Shown here: positions 15,435-23,819 of the stretch, one piece after another
Layout of the letters: every line of letters starts with the position of its first letter
Numbering within the stretch: the first letter of the stretch is position 1
NCBI GenBank assembly: GCA_049513055.1
Contig: JBEKWN010000032.1
Location: 1-42,665, forward strand
Direction: 5' to 3'
Length of the DNA: 42,665 nucleotides
Source: UBA1163 sp049513055
Lineage (GTDB): Bacteria; Desulfobacterota; BSN033; UBA1163
The notes under the pieces: generated by a model
The model's input: the letters and a program-made list of their open reading frames with translations, nothing else
What the model was told of the DNA's origin: nothing
Database searches by the model: none
Program-made: the position numbers and the translations under genes

Positions 15435-17366
15435 ATGAGCGGAAAAAGATTTGATGCTGAAAAACTGGATGAAGGATCTCTCAAAAGGCTATCTGAACTG
15501 GCGAGATTGGCGAGAGGCGATATATTGAAAATGACTACCCTTGCCAGATCAGGACATCCTGGAGGGTCCATGTCATCCATCGATTTTTATTTAGTCCTTT
15601 ATTCTTATGCCAATGTTCATCCTCAATCTCCATCAGACCCGAACAGGGATCGGATTGTGATCAGCCACGGCCATACTTCTCCGGGAGTGTATGCAGCCCT
15701 TGGAAGAATCGGTTTTTTCCCCATTGAAGCGGCTATCATCAACTTTAGAAAAGCAGGGTCTCCTTTCGAAGGCCATGTGGAGAAAGGAGTCCCAGGGGTG
15801 GAGTGGAATACCGGTAATTTGGGACAGGGATTGTCAGCGGGTTGTGGGTTTGCTTTAGGATCAAAGATATTGAAAAATGGATTTCATGTTTTTGTCGCCA
15901 TGGGTTGCGGAGAACAGCAGAAAGGTCAGATTTCAGAGGCCCGTCGGTTTGCCATAAAATATGGTCTTGATAACCTTACGGTGATCATCGACTACAATTG
16001 CAGGCAGATTAGCGGAGTGACTCAAGAGATCATGCCCCAAAATATCTCGAAAAATTTTGAATCGGACGGATGGCGGGTGATGGAAGTGGAGGGTCATCAA
16101 TTTCAAAAAATCTATACCGCATTTCGAGAGGCTACCCTCTCCAAACACCCCACTGCGATTATTGCTCATACCATCATGGGAAATGGAGTCTCTTTCATGG
16201 AAGGAAAAGAAGAGTTTCATGGAAGGGCTCTCACCCTTGAAGAATATAAGAAAGCCGTTCAAGAATTGGGAGTCGAAGATGATTTAGAACGATATCAAAA
16301 AATTCGGGAGTGGGGAACTCTTTCCTTTGCGGGAAGAAAATATTTAGTGAAAACTCCTTCAATCCAAATTGGGAGCCCGAGAAACTATGGAAAAGATCAG
16401 AAGCTGGACAATCGGTCGGCCTTTGGAAACGCCTTGGTCGATATCGCCAAAGCCAACGTTCGAGAGGATTCCCCTCTCCCCGTGGCGGTCTTCGATTGTG
16501 ATTTGGCCTCCTCGGTGAAAACGGCAGGATTCGCCAAACAGTTTTCGGATCATTTCTTCCAGGGAGGAATCCAAGAGCATAATACCGCCACCATCGCAGG
16601 AGCCATCTCCACTCTTGGTCTTCTCTCTTTCTTTGCAGATTTTGGAGTCTTCGGTGTGGATGAGACGTATAACCAGCATCGTCTCAATGACATCAATGAG
16701 ACGAACCTCAAACTCATCTGCACCCATAACGGCCTGGATGTGGGTGAAGATGGAAAAACCCACCAGTGCATTGACTATGTCGGAGTGATACAAAATCTTT
16801 TTGGATATAAAATCATCATCCCGGCAGACCCTAACCAAACCGATCGTGTGATTCGATATGTGGCAAAAACCCATGGAAATTTCCTCGTCGCCATGGGTCG
16901 ATCTCCCATCCCGATCCTCCTCACGGAAGAAGGAGCCCCCTTATTTGGTACCTCCTATGAGTTTCAATATGGTCACGCTGATCTGATACGGAACGGAAAG
17001 GATGCGGCGATCATCACCACAGGAGGAATGGTTTACAGGGCATTCCAGGCTTGGCAGAAATTAAGAGAAAAGGGAGTCGGGGTTCAAGTGATCCATATCT
17101 CCTGTTTAAGCGATTTAGATAAGGAAGCGATCCTTAAAGCGGCCAAGACAGGAATCATCATCACCTACGAAGACCACCATATTCAAACAGGTTTAGGAAC
17201 TCTCATCGCCAATGTCCTGGCGGAGCATGGCTTGGGGATTCGTTTTCGGAAAATGGGAATCACTCGATACGGAAGTTCTGGCAAACCGGACGATTTATAC
17301 CAGATGCAGGGGTTAGATGTTGAAAGTCTTGTCCAGGCAGTACTTCATGAGGTCTCAAAGAAATAA
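15435..17366 (+). CDS. tkt: Transketolase (single-chain)
   Basis: 643 aa. The N-terminal ThDP half includes the SGHPGGSMSS motif, ISHGHTSPGVYAAL, EWNTGNLGQGLSAG and the Mg/ThDP region around YNCRQISG. The C-terminal pyrimidine and transferase domains include GIQEHNTATIAGA (catalytic Glu), FFADFGVFG and HNGLDVGEDGKTHQ. In the ThDP motif the normally conserved Asp of GDG is Cys here (MGCGEQQKGQ), removing a usual Mg2+ ligand. It shuttles C2 units in the pentose phosphate or Calvin-type pathway; with the FBP aldolase/phosphatase nearby, this suggests sugar synthesis from small precursors. The start has GGAGGT before it. Confidence 0.9.
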   Translation: MSGKRFDAEKLDEGSLKRLSELARLARGDILKMTTLARSGHPGGSMSSIDFYLVLYSYANVHPQSPSDPNRDRIVISHGHTSPGVYAALGRIGFFPIEAAIINFRKAGSPFEGHVEKGVPGVEWNTGNLGQGLSAGCGFALGSKILKNGFHVFVAMGCGEQQKGQISEARRFAIKYGLDNLTVIIDYNCRQISGVTQEIMPQNISKNFESDGWRVMEVEGHQFQKIYTAFREATLSKHPTAIIAHTIMGNGVSFMEGKEEFHGRALTLEEYKKAVQELGVEDDLERYQKIREWGTLSFAGRKYLVKTPSIQIGSPRNYGKDQKLDNRSAFGNALVDIAKANVREDSPLPVAVFDCDLASSVKTAGFAKQFSDHFFQGGIQEHNTATIAGAISTLGLLSFFADFGVFGVDETYNQHRLNDINETNLKLICTHNGLDVGEDGKTHQCIDYVGVIQNLFGYKIIIPADPNQTDRVIRYVAKTHGNFLVAMGRSPIPILLTEEGAPLFGTSYEFQYGHADLIRNGKDAAIITTGGMVYRAFQAWQKLREKGVGVQVIHISCLSDLDKEAILKAAKTGIIITYEDHHIQTGLGTLIANVLAEHGLGIRFRKMGITRYGSSGKPDDLYQMQGLDVESLVQAVLHEVSKK

Positions 17367-17375
17367 TTTGTAAAT

Positions 17376-17512
17376 ACCCAAATCCCAAGCACCAAATAAT
17401 GACCAAAGTTCCAATGACCAAAAATCAAAGATAAGACTTATAGAAAGGTGTTTTGGATTTGGAAATGGGTGATTGGTTATTATTTGTAATTTGGGATTTG
17501 ATAATTGGAATT
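17376..17512. repeat. Word-like AT-rich inverted repeat region
   Basis: The left part (17376-17430) is rich in CCCAAATCCCAAGCACC and CCAATGACC words. The right part (17455-17512) carries their complements (GGATTTGG, TTTGTAATTTGGGATTTG, ATTGGAATTTT). The same vocabulary recurs at 20955-21047. Transcripts could fold into a long imperfect hairpin. Confidence 0.5.
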
Positions 17513-17514
17513 TT

Positions 17515-18552
17515 ATGAATTTAGATGTCCTTATCTTCGATATGGATGGGGTTCTGATTGACGTCTCAAGGTCTTATCGAAAAACCATTCAACGAACCAT
17601 CCATATTTATCTTGAAACCTGCCTAGGGTTCCAAAGAAGCAGAGGAGATTGGATCATGGATGAGGAAATCTCTCTCTTTAAGTCAGTAGGTGGGTTTAAT
17701 AATGATTGGGATTTGACCTCTGGACTCCTCCTCTATCTTCTCTCCATTTCAGGTATCCCTCCTCTTCCAAAACAGAAAAGATTTTCTTCCATTCGAGAGA
17801 TTGTCCATTATCTCATAGCAAAATCTTCCACATCTCACTGGAAAACTGTCATCCGATTAAAAAGGAAGCATTTCCTTTCCTTCTTAGAAAAAGTAAAATC
17901 AACAGGGGGAGGGTTGAGAGGGGTTCGCCGGATATTAGGAACTTCTTGGGATGGTTGGGTCTATCGATCTGGGGACCTTGATCAAGAAAATATGATCAAG
18001 CGGATCTTTCAGGAAGTCTACTTAGGGGAAAAATTTACTGCTTGTTACCATCTTTCCCCTCTTTTTAACATGGGGAAAGGGTTTTACCTGCAAGAAAGGA
18101 TCCTGATCCCCAAAAAGATCTTAGCATCTCTTCGTAAAAAAATCCGGATGGGAATTGCAAGCGGTCGACCAAGATTCGATGCAGAACTTGCGCTGAAACG
18201 GTTTCACCTTCGTCCTTATTTTAATAGTGTGGTTACATTGAATGAATGTGACGTAGAGGAGAAGCGCATCTTTCAATCAACAGGAAAAAAAATAAATTGC
18301 TCAAAACCCCATGCCTATTCCATTTTAAGGGTAGTTCAAGAAATCAGCATTTCCAACCCCCGATGTGGATATGTGGGAGATGTCGTGGACGACATGATGG
18401 CTGCCCAGGCAGCGAAAAAGCATTCGTCAGTACTCGCCATTGGTTTTCTCAGTGGGAATCGTAGCAGGAACGCTGCGAGAGAATCTTTGATCAAAGCCGG
18501 TGCTGATCTGGTGATCGAAAGCCCGAAGGAACTTCTCCGTCTCGTCTCCTAA
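17515..18552 (+). CDS. HAD-superfamily phosphatase
   Basis: 346 aa from the ATG at 17515. The upstream in-frame TTG at 17473 lies within repeat sequence and is rejected. HAD motif I is DVLIFDMDGVLIDVSRSYR, motif II is GIASGRPRF, a Lys follows in the CSKPHAYSIL region (motif III), and motif IV is CGYVGDVVDDMMAA. The DMDGVLIDVSRSYR form resembles the HAD-IA subgroup sometimes found near histidine or amino-acid genes. The ~120-residue stretch between motifs I and II is a large cap domain that makes the protein longer than most HADs. The substrate is unknown. Confidence 0.8.
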   Translation: MNLDVLIFDMDGVLIDVSRSYRKTIQRTIHIYLETCLGFQRSRGDWIMDEEISLFKSVGGFNNDWDLTSGLLLYLLSISGIPPLPKQKRFSSIREIVHYLIAKSSTSHWKTVIRLKRKHFLSFLEKVKSTGGGLRGVRRILGTSWDGWVYRSGDLDQENMIKRIFQEVYLGEKFTACYHLSPLFNMGKGFYLQERILIPKKILASLRKKIRMGIASGRPRFDAELALKRFHLRPYFNSVVTLNECDVEEKRIFQSTGKKINCSKPHAYSILRVVQEISISNPRCGYVGDVVDDMMAAQAAKKHSSVLAIGFLSGNRSRNAARESLIKAGADLVIESPKELLRLVS

Positions 18553-18629
18553 CCAAAAATATTGAAAATCCTCATATTTTCAATTATAAATTGTCTACAC
18601 AGGTAGTTAGCTTAAAGAGGGAGGGAAAA

Positions 18630-19256
18630 ATGGTATTTGGTTTTAAAAAGAGAAAACCATTTCCCAATAGCGAAAGCCGGTTCTTCGAAATCCTTTCTCG
18701 TCAAGCTGCAAAGACCTTGGAGGGCCTGGAGGCCCTTTGGAACTTTGCGGAGAATGGAACCAAGGAAAATGCCAATCTCGTACGAAATGTCGAACGGGAG
18801 GCAGATGAATTGAGGCGAATCCTCATCGGGGAACTGGATCAAACGTTTGTCACCCCCCTGGACCGGGAGGATATTTATGCCCTCTCACGGGCCATCGATG
18901 ATGTCGTAGATTATGCAAATACTACGGTGGATGAAATGGAAATTTACGAAGTTAAGGGAGACGAACACATTAAAGAGATGGTTAACATCCTTAGAAAAGC
19001 AGCCAGGGAGTTGAATGATGCGGTCAAAATCTTGAAAGACTACCCCAAGATCGCCTCAGAGCATGCGATCAAAGCAAAATCCTATGAGAATCAGATGGAG
19101 AAGGCTTATCATTTAGCGCTGGCTGATCTCTTCAAGGGAACAGATACGGTTTACATGCTTAAGATGCGTGAGATTTATCGCCATCTCAGCAACGCTGCCG
19201 ACCGGGGAGATGAGGCTGCCAACATCATCTCCAGCATCGTAATGAAACATACGTAA
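18630..19256 (+). CDS. PhoU-like / DUF47 family protein
   Basis: 208 aa, all helical by eye, with repeated acidic motifs typical of DUF47: READELRRILIGELDQTF, DREDIYALSRAIDDVVDYA and REIYRHLSNAADRGDEAANI. Such proteins are usually encoded next to Pit phosphate transporters and modulate phosphate uptake by binding metal clusters. No transporter is adjacent here. The ATG at 18630 is chosen because GAGGGAGGG lies just before it; the longer frame from 18591 has no such site. Medium-range regulation by phosphate is inferred from family only. Confidence 0.82.
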   Translation: MVFGFKKRKPFPNSESRFFEILSRQAAKTLEGLEALWNFAENGTKENANLVRNVEREADELRRILIGELDQTFVTPLDREDIYALSRAIDDVVDYANTTVDEMEIYEVKGDEHIKEMVNILRKAARELNDAVKILKDYPKIASEHAIKAKSYENQMEKAYHLALADLFKGTDTVYMLKMREIYRHLSNAADRGDEAANIISSIVMKHT

Positions 19257-19302
19257 ACATCGTTAGAAACAAGGTTTATGTAGTTAATAGTTCGGAGTGA
19301 TT

Positions 19303-19364
19303 AGTTCGGAGCAAAAAATAAATTGATTAAAGCCTAAAAAACGATTTGGAAAAAGCTCCGAACT
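19303..19364. terminator. Inverted repeat between convergent genes, possible bidirectional terminator
   Basis: AGTTCGGAGC (19303-19312) pairs with GCTCCGAACT (19355-19364). Neighbouring copies of TTCGGAG and CTCCGAACTAACTA extend the pairing. A-rich and T-rich flanks on the loop side are compatible with termination in either direction, between the PhoU-like gene and miaB. Confidence 0.45.
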
Positions 19365-19417
19365 CCGAACTAACTACTTTGAACTAACTCGCCACGGAGA
19401 GAGTGAGGGTAAGCTTT

Positions 19418-20974
19418 TTACATATTGTAAATTGCAGATCGTAGATTACAGATTGAAGGATCTTGAGCTGAAGTTATTCCACCCCTAAGGGAATGGGGAC
19501 AGGCTTTGTTGATACGAACATATGCAAGTTTTCCCACTAATTCTAAGTTCCCTTCAAAATTAACAATTTTATTAGATCGGGTCCTGCCTGTCACATCTTG
19601 ATCGCTCTGTTTGCTCCGACCTTCAACTAATACTTCTTCCACTCGACCTTCCAATTCCTGATTTTTTTGAAGAGTAATCCCCTTTTGAATCTCTTGAAGG
19701 ATGGATAGCCGATCCTGTTTCACCTTCTCTTCGACCTTATCCATAAACTGGGCAGCCCGGGTCCCTTTTCTCTGTGAGTATTTAAAGGAGAAGAGGTCAT
19801 CGAATCGAACCTTCTTGAGAAGATCTAATGTTTCCTCAAAGTCCTTTTCCTCCTCACCCGGAAATCCCACAATCACATCAGCAGTCAGGGCAATGGAAGG
19901 ACAGGCTTTTTTCAGGCAGTCTATTTTTTCAAGATAGGATTCTTTCGTATATCCCCGATGCATGGCTTTTAAAATTCTATCCGAACCTGATTGAAAGGGA
20001 AGGTGGATGTGCTCACAGAGTTTAGGCAATTTTGAGAAGGCCTGAATCAGTTCTCCTGAAAGATCTGCAGGATGGGAGGTGGTAAACCGAATCCGATGGA
20101 GTCCTTCTATTTCGTTGATGCGATGGAGAAGTCCCGGAAAACGTATCTCTTCCTCCAATCCCTTTCCATAACCATTCACATTCTGACCGAGAAGACAAAC
20201 CTCCTTTACTCCCATTTCAGCCAGATGCTCCACTTCTTCAATAATCTCTCGACTGGATCGGCTTTTTTCTCTTCCCCTCACATAGGGAACAATACAGTAT
20301 GAACAGAAATGGTCGCATCCCTGCATGATAGTCACATAGGACTTCACCCGTTCGGCCGCGCGAAGCCCGGCCTTTGAAGCAGGGGTAGACAAGCCCGGCT
20401 CAGGGTAAACCTCAAGCAAGCCAAGGCCTTCAGGCTGGTGAGTCGAGAGGTTCACCTTATCCAGGGGCTTTTGGGGCAGGATTGTCTTTAAATAATTTCC
20501 CTCTGGATCAAAGCCTGTTTCACAAACCCTTTGACCAGAGCACTCTACTTTTTGCAGCAATTGTGGAAGCATAGGAATGGCATGGGTCCCGATGACCATA
20601 TCCAGATAAGGAACCCGATCTAAAAGTCGGTCGCCTTCCTGCTGGGCAACACACCCAGCCACCCCAATAATCGCTCCCCTCTTCTCCTTCAGCCATTTAA
20701 ACCTCCCCAGAGCGCTATAGACTTTATGTTCAGGCTTCTCCCGAACACTACAGGTGTTAATGAGGATGAAATCTGCCTCTTGAGCGTTTTTGGTTTCAAG
20801 ATAATGGGACCCTTCTAAGAGACGAAGGATCCGCTCCGTATCGTATTCATTCATCTGGCAACCATAAGTCTCAATATAGACTCTTTTTTCCACTGGTTCT
20901 CTTACTCCAAGTAACCTTGCTACTTCCCTTTGCAGAGCGGGCACTGAATCTCCAAATCCCAAAATTCCAAACAT
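19418..20974 (-). CDS. miaB: tRNA-2-methylthio-N6-dimethylallyladenosine synthase carrying a 36-residue in-frame insertion
   Basis: 518 aa, longer than the usual ~440-470. The N-terminal UPF0004 domain has cysteines in ETYGCQMNEYD, NTCSVREKPEH and GCVAQQEGD. The radical-SAM motif is CDHFCSYCIVPYVRGRE, and a TRAM domain sits at the C-terminus. It adds a methylthio group to i6A37 of tRNAs. Between QKPLDK and VKSYVTIMQGC, normally adjacent, 36 extra residues are encoded by a palindromic element at 20348-20450. Both ends of the reading frame also run into word-like intergenic repeats. GTG 20893, just before EKRVYIETYG and with GGAG upstream, is a credible start in place of 20974. Confidence 0.93.
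   Translation of the reverse strand: MFGILGFGDSVPALQREVARLLGVREPVEKRVYIETYGCQMNEYDTERILRLLEGSHYLETKNAQEADFILINTCSVREKPEHKVYSALGRFKWLKEKRGAIIGVAGCVAQQEGDRLLDRVPYLDMVIGTHAIPMLPQLLQKVECSGQRVCETGFDPEGNYLKTILPQKPLDKVNLSTHQPEGLGLLEVYPEPGLSTPASKAGLRAAERVKSYVTIMQGCDHFCSYCIVPYVRGREKSRSSREIIEEVEHLAEMGVKEVCLLGQNVNGYGKGLEEEIRFPGLLHRINEIEGLHRIRFTTSHPADLSGELIQAFSKLPKLCEHIHLPFQSGSDRILKAMHRGYTKESYLEKIDCLKKACPSIALTADVIVGFPGEEEKDFEETLDLLKKVRFDDLFSFKYSQRKGTRAAQFMDKVEEKVKQDRLSILQEIQKGITLQKNQELEGRVEEVLVEGRSKQSDQDVTGRTRSNKIVNFEGNLELVGKLAYVRINKACPHSLRGGITSAQDPSICNLRSAIYNM
20348..20450 (-). mobile_element. 103-bp palindromic element inserted in frame in miaB (RPE-like)
   Basis: Flanked by the 5-bp direct repeat GTGAA (coding strand; 20343-20347 and 20451-20455). 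Removing the element plus one repeat deletes exactly 108 bp and restores the usual DK-VKSY junction of MiaB. It aligns along its whole length with 37451-37553 in the relE-type gene, with the same 103-bp length. The encoded peptide contains PEGLGLLEVYPEPG and ends AGLRAAER. Compared with the other copy its hairpins are degenerate, which suggests an older insertion. Confidence 0.85.
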
Positions 20975-21047
20975 TTTTGTTTGGTAAATTGTTATTTTAA
21001 ATTTGGTGCTTATTTGGAATTTGGGATTTGGTGCTTGGAATTTCCCC
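20955..21047. repeat. Word-like AT-rich repeat between miaB and the FBP aldolase gene
   Basis: CCAAATCCCAAAATTCC at about 20955-20971 faces TTATTTGGAATTTGGG and TTTGGTGCTTGGAATTTC at 21009-21047, an imperfect inverted arrangement. It uses the same words as 17376-17512 and contributes the first codons of the annotated miaB frame. Confidence 0.5.
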
Positions 21048-22148
21048 TTATTTCTTCACCTTAAACTTCTTATCCAGCATCCCCATCTTCTCTACGATAC
21101 CGCCATATTCGAGCTCACTATAAGGCAACATTGCTACCCCGGAAAAACCTTGTTGTCGAATTTCCGTAGCCTTCCGCGACACCTTATTTCTCACCCAATC
21201 CCAATAGGGATGATCAAAAGCATCGGCAGGTTCGGTCAATTTCCCGTTGTGGACACAGAAGGCATGACAAGCGACCACAGGAGGTCCGTCGAAGTACGAG
21301 ATCGGCGAATTGAATCGGACAGGCATTAACGGTCCAGTATGGCTTCCTCTCATAAATCCTGCAACATAGTGGCCGATGTTGAATGGAGCAAGCACCTCAC
21401 CTGTGGCAGGGAATGCACCTTGAACCCTTACCAACATGACCGGGTCGTCTTTTCCTGTATATTTCCCGGCGATATTGTGAAGTCGAGTCGTGCTCACCGA
21501 AGCAGCAATATCCCCATTGTTTCTGGAATAGATGGACTCGACCACAAAGCGCTGATTGTCTCTCAGCAGGGCGGCAATGTCGTAGATCTCCTCAGGGGCA
21601 TTCAACTCGATCACCCGATCCCCCTTAGTGTAGTTGACATCCATGATGACGAACCGAAACCCTTTATTCATCGAAGGACTGAGCATCAATCCCGCATTGT
21701 ACATGGGATCTACAAAAGCTAAATAAAGAGGAAGATTATAGGCTCCAGGGTCGGTCTTATCCGCAGCAAAGAAAAGAAAGGGTTCATTCGGTCTCTCCTC
21801 AAACTCCATCTCCGCTACAGCCGGACCCATCCCCCTTACATTTCCTGAGAAGGAATCTTTCAACAAGTCCTGACCGGCTCCGTAAAGGCCCTGCTCTTTT
21901 GCCACTTTTGTTCCGGCGACAAAGGCATCCCAGGCTAATTGATGGACTTTCTCACTTCCTTTTCCTAGCGAATGGGAGAAAAGAATGGCAATATCATCTC
22001 CCGTATGGCTGATAAAAAAATCGGTAATCATCCCTTTACCTTTTCCGGCCACATAATTTCTGACCTCCGCAATCAATTTCTCACTGGGACGGATATGTCC
22101 CCCAATGCTTCCAATATCGGCTTTGATGATACTGAGTGTGGTCTTCAT
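21048..22148 (-). CDS. fbp: Bifunctional fructose-1,6-bisphosphate aldolase/phosphatase
   Basis: 366 aa, matching the FBPA/P family. N-terminal SIIKADIGSIGGH and HTGDDIAILFSH carry Mg2+ ligands. DKTDPGAYNLPLYLAF, IYDIAALLRD, HYVAGFMRGSHTGPLMPV and SYFDGPP are also characteristic. The enzyme condenses triose phosphates and removes the C1 phosphate, giving one-way gluconeogenesis. It is typical of archaea and of deep-branching or autotrophic, often thermophilic, bacteria. The gene lies between surE (upstream) and miaB (downstream) on the same strand; GGAGAG precedes the ATG. Together with transketolase it points to sugar synthesis from C2 or C3 compounds. Confidence 0.95.
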   Translation of the reverse strand: MKTTLSIIKADIGSIGGHIRPSEKLIAEVRNYVAGKGKGMITDFFISHTGDDIAILFSHSLGKGSEKVHQLAWDAFVAGTKVAKEQGLYGAGQDLLKDSFSGNVRGMGPAVAEMEFEERPNEPFLFFAADKTDPGAYNLPLYLAFVDPMYNAGLMLSPSMNKGFRFVIMDVNYTKGDRVIELNAPEEIYDIAALLRDNQRFVVESIYSRNNGDIAASVSTTRLHNIAGKYTGKDDPVMLVRVQGAFPATGEVLAPFNIGHYVAGFMRGSHTGPLMPVRFNSPISYFDGPPVVACHAFCVHNGKLTEPADAFDHPYWDWVRNKVSRKATEIRQQGFSGVAMLPYSELEYGGIVEKMGMLDKKFKVKK

Positions 22149-22175
22149 AGTTCTCTCCTTTTTTAGTTAGTGAAT

Positions 22176-22931
22176 TTAAATCCTCCACTTTTTTAATTCC
22201 CGAATTGAGGAATAATTCGTCAAATCGAGGTTGAGTGGAGTAATGGAAATATAAGATTTCGACACCGCGTCCACATCTGTATTTCTTCCTTTATCGAAGA
22301 TCAACTGCCCGCCACCGATCCAATAGTACTTTCTCCCCCTGGGATCCGTCTTCTCGATCACCCCATCCCCATTGTGTATGAATCTCCCCTGCTGTGTAAT
22401 CTTATAGGATTTGATCTCTTTCTCATTCAGATTGGGAACATTAATATTGAGGAAGGTATTCTTTGGAAGTCCCCTCTTGATAATATACCGAACCACCCTT
22501 AGCGCGAACTGGGCAGCTACGTTGAATTTAAAATGGCTTCTGGAAACCAACGAGATGGCAAAAGAGGGAATTCCCAGCAATGTTCCTTCGAAGGCAGCAG
22601 AAACCGTTCCAGAATAAATGATATCATCCCCTAAATTCCCACCCTTGTTAATCCCTGAGACGATCAATCGAGGCCTTTTAGGAAGAATAGTATTCACTCC
22701 AAGATGAACGCAATCAGCCGGAGTCCCGTCCACGGCATAAAAATTCTTTTTAATCTTTTCTACTCGAAGAGGTCGGTGAAGGGTGAGAGAATGGGCAATG
22801 GCACTCTTCTCCCTGTCTGGGGCGACGACCAAAACATCCCCAATCTCTTGGAGAGCCTTGGCCAACACGATAAGTCCTTTTGAATGGATACCATCATCAT
22901 TGGTAACCAGGATCATCAATCGTTCAGCCAT
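22176..22931 (-). CDS. surE: 5'/3'-nucleotidase SurE
   Basis: 251 aa. The metal site is visible as LVTNDDGIHSKGL (Asp-Asp), with APDREKSAIAHSLTL, the YAVDGTPADCVHLG segment and VSGINKGGNLGDDIIYSGTV following. SurE dephosphorylates nucleoside monophosphates and is often linked to stationary-phase survival. It probably starts a transcript continuing into the FBP aldolase/phosphatase gene 27 bp downstream. Its start lies 19 bp from a tRNA 3'-end fragment. Confidence 0.95.
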   Translation of the reverse strand: MAERLMILVTNDDGIHSKGLIVLAKALQEIGDVLVVAPDREKSAIAHSLTLHRPLRVEKIKKNFYAVDGTPADCVHLGVNTILPKRPRLIVSGINKGGNLGDDIIYSGTVSAAFEGTLLGIPSFAISLVSRSHFKFNVAAQFALRVVRYIIKRGLPKNTFLNINVPNLNEKEIKSYKITQQGRFIHNGDGVIEKTDPRGRKYYWIGGGQLIFDKGRNTDVDAVSKSYISITPLNLDLTNYSSIRELKKWRI

Positions 22932-22949
22932 CCTCGGTATAAAAAGAAA

Positions 22950-22973
22950 TGGTCGGGGCGAGAGGATTTAAAC
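22950..22973 (-). other. tRNA 3'-end fragment, possible integration (att) scar
   Basis: On the minus strand, GTTTAAATCC is followed by TCTCGCCCCGACCA, which reads as a T-loop, T-stem, acceptor strand and CCA end of a tRNA whose acceptor would begin CGGGGCG. No matching 5' half is present upstream, so this is not a complete tRNA gene. The T-loop has T at position 56 where C is expected. Integrases often leave such 3' fragments at the far end of an inserted element, and the next genes are an orphan methyltransferase and an excisionase-like protein. Confidence 0.45.
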
Positions 22974-23098
22974 CCTTGCCCGTTCCAGAGCAAGTGTAGC
23001 ATTTACAGGGAGTTATTGCAACAGGAAATCTCTGTTCATAATCGGTGCATAAAACCAAATTCTCGTAAAATAGAAGTCGGAGAGGGATGGGGGAAGAA

Positions 23099-23728
23099 AT
23101 GAGATATAAAACCATCCTTGCCGACCCTCCTTGGAAATGGGAAGCCTATTCCGCAAAAGGCGATGGTCGTTCCGCTTTTCAACATTACCCAACCAAGACC
23201 ATGAACCAACTTTTTGTTATGCGAGATTTGCTATCGGGATGGGCGTATAAGGACTCAGTTCTTTTGCTCTGGGCTATCGGTTCAATGCTTCCCCACGCGA
23301 TGGAGTTGATGAAGGTATGGGGTTTTAAATTCAAAACGGTGGCTTTTGTCTGGGTTAAAATTAATCGTCACGGCTCGCCATTAATAGGACTGGGTTATTG
23401 GACGAGGCAAAATGCCGAATATTGCTTATTAGGCACTCGTGGTCATCCAAAGCCAATTTGGAGGGATGTTCCCCAGGTTATTCTTTCCCATCGAAGGGAG
23501 CATAGTCGTAAACCTGATGATCAGTATGAAAGAATTGAAAGGTTAGTCAGCGGGCCTTATCTGGAATTGTTCGCCCGTCAAACACATCCTGGGTGGATTG
23601 CTTGGGGAAATGAAATTCATAAGTTTGATGAGGGCGGTTCTTTTTCTCCTAACCCTTCCAAAGGGGTGATATATCATGCCCCACGACAAATATATGTGAA
23701 GATATCAATTAGTTCAAAAAATTATTAA
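23099..23728 (+). CDS. MT-A70 family adenine methyltransferase
   Basis: 209 aa. The N-terminal catalytic motif is ILADPPWKWEAY (DPPW). The SAM-side region includes LLLWAIGSMLPHAMELMKVWGF and FVWVKINRHG, and the end of the domain has RPDDQYERIE-like and LELFARQTHPGWIAWGNE stretches. Such enzymes make N6-methyladenine; in bacteria they are commonly found on phages and genomic islands. The start at 23099 has GGGGGAAG before it; ATG 23087 in the same frame is also possible. No restriction endonuclease is adjacent. It lies beside a tRNA fragment and an excisionase-like gene. Confidence 0.85.
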   Translation: MRYKTILADPPWKWEAYSAKGDGRSAFQHYPTKTMNQLFVMRDLLSGWAYKDSVLLLWAIGSMLPHAMELMKVWGFKFKTVAFVWVKINRHGSPLIGLGYWTRQNAEYCLLGTRGHPKPIWRDVPQVILSHRREHSRKPDDQYERIERLVSGPYLELFARQTHPGWIAWGNEIHKFDEGGSFSPNPSKGVIYHAPRQIYVKISISSKNY

Positions 23729-23785
23729 AAAAAGGAGATAAGACTACCTTGAATTTATATGTATATATTGAAAAGTGAAGAACTA

Positions 23786-23799
23786 TGGTCAAGTGACCA
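23786..23799. promoter_or_regulatory. Short perfect palindrome upstream of the HTH gene
   Basis: TGGTCA-AG-TGACCA is a 6+2+6 inverted repeat 20 bp before the HTH start codon and just ahead of its GAGGAGG ribosome-binding site. It could be an operator for that protein. Confidence 0.35.
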
Positions 23800-23819
23800 A
23801 TTGAGGAGGATGTGTTTCA

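Noticed and set aside
20343..20455. Natural family-specific loop in MiaB
   Set aside because: The same DNA, with the same length and flanking duplications, is in an unrelated toxin gene, so it is an inserted element.
22950..23030. Complete tRNA gene on the minus strand
   Set aside because: No 5' acceptor, D-arm or anticodon arm can be found upstream of the 3' fragment.
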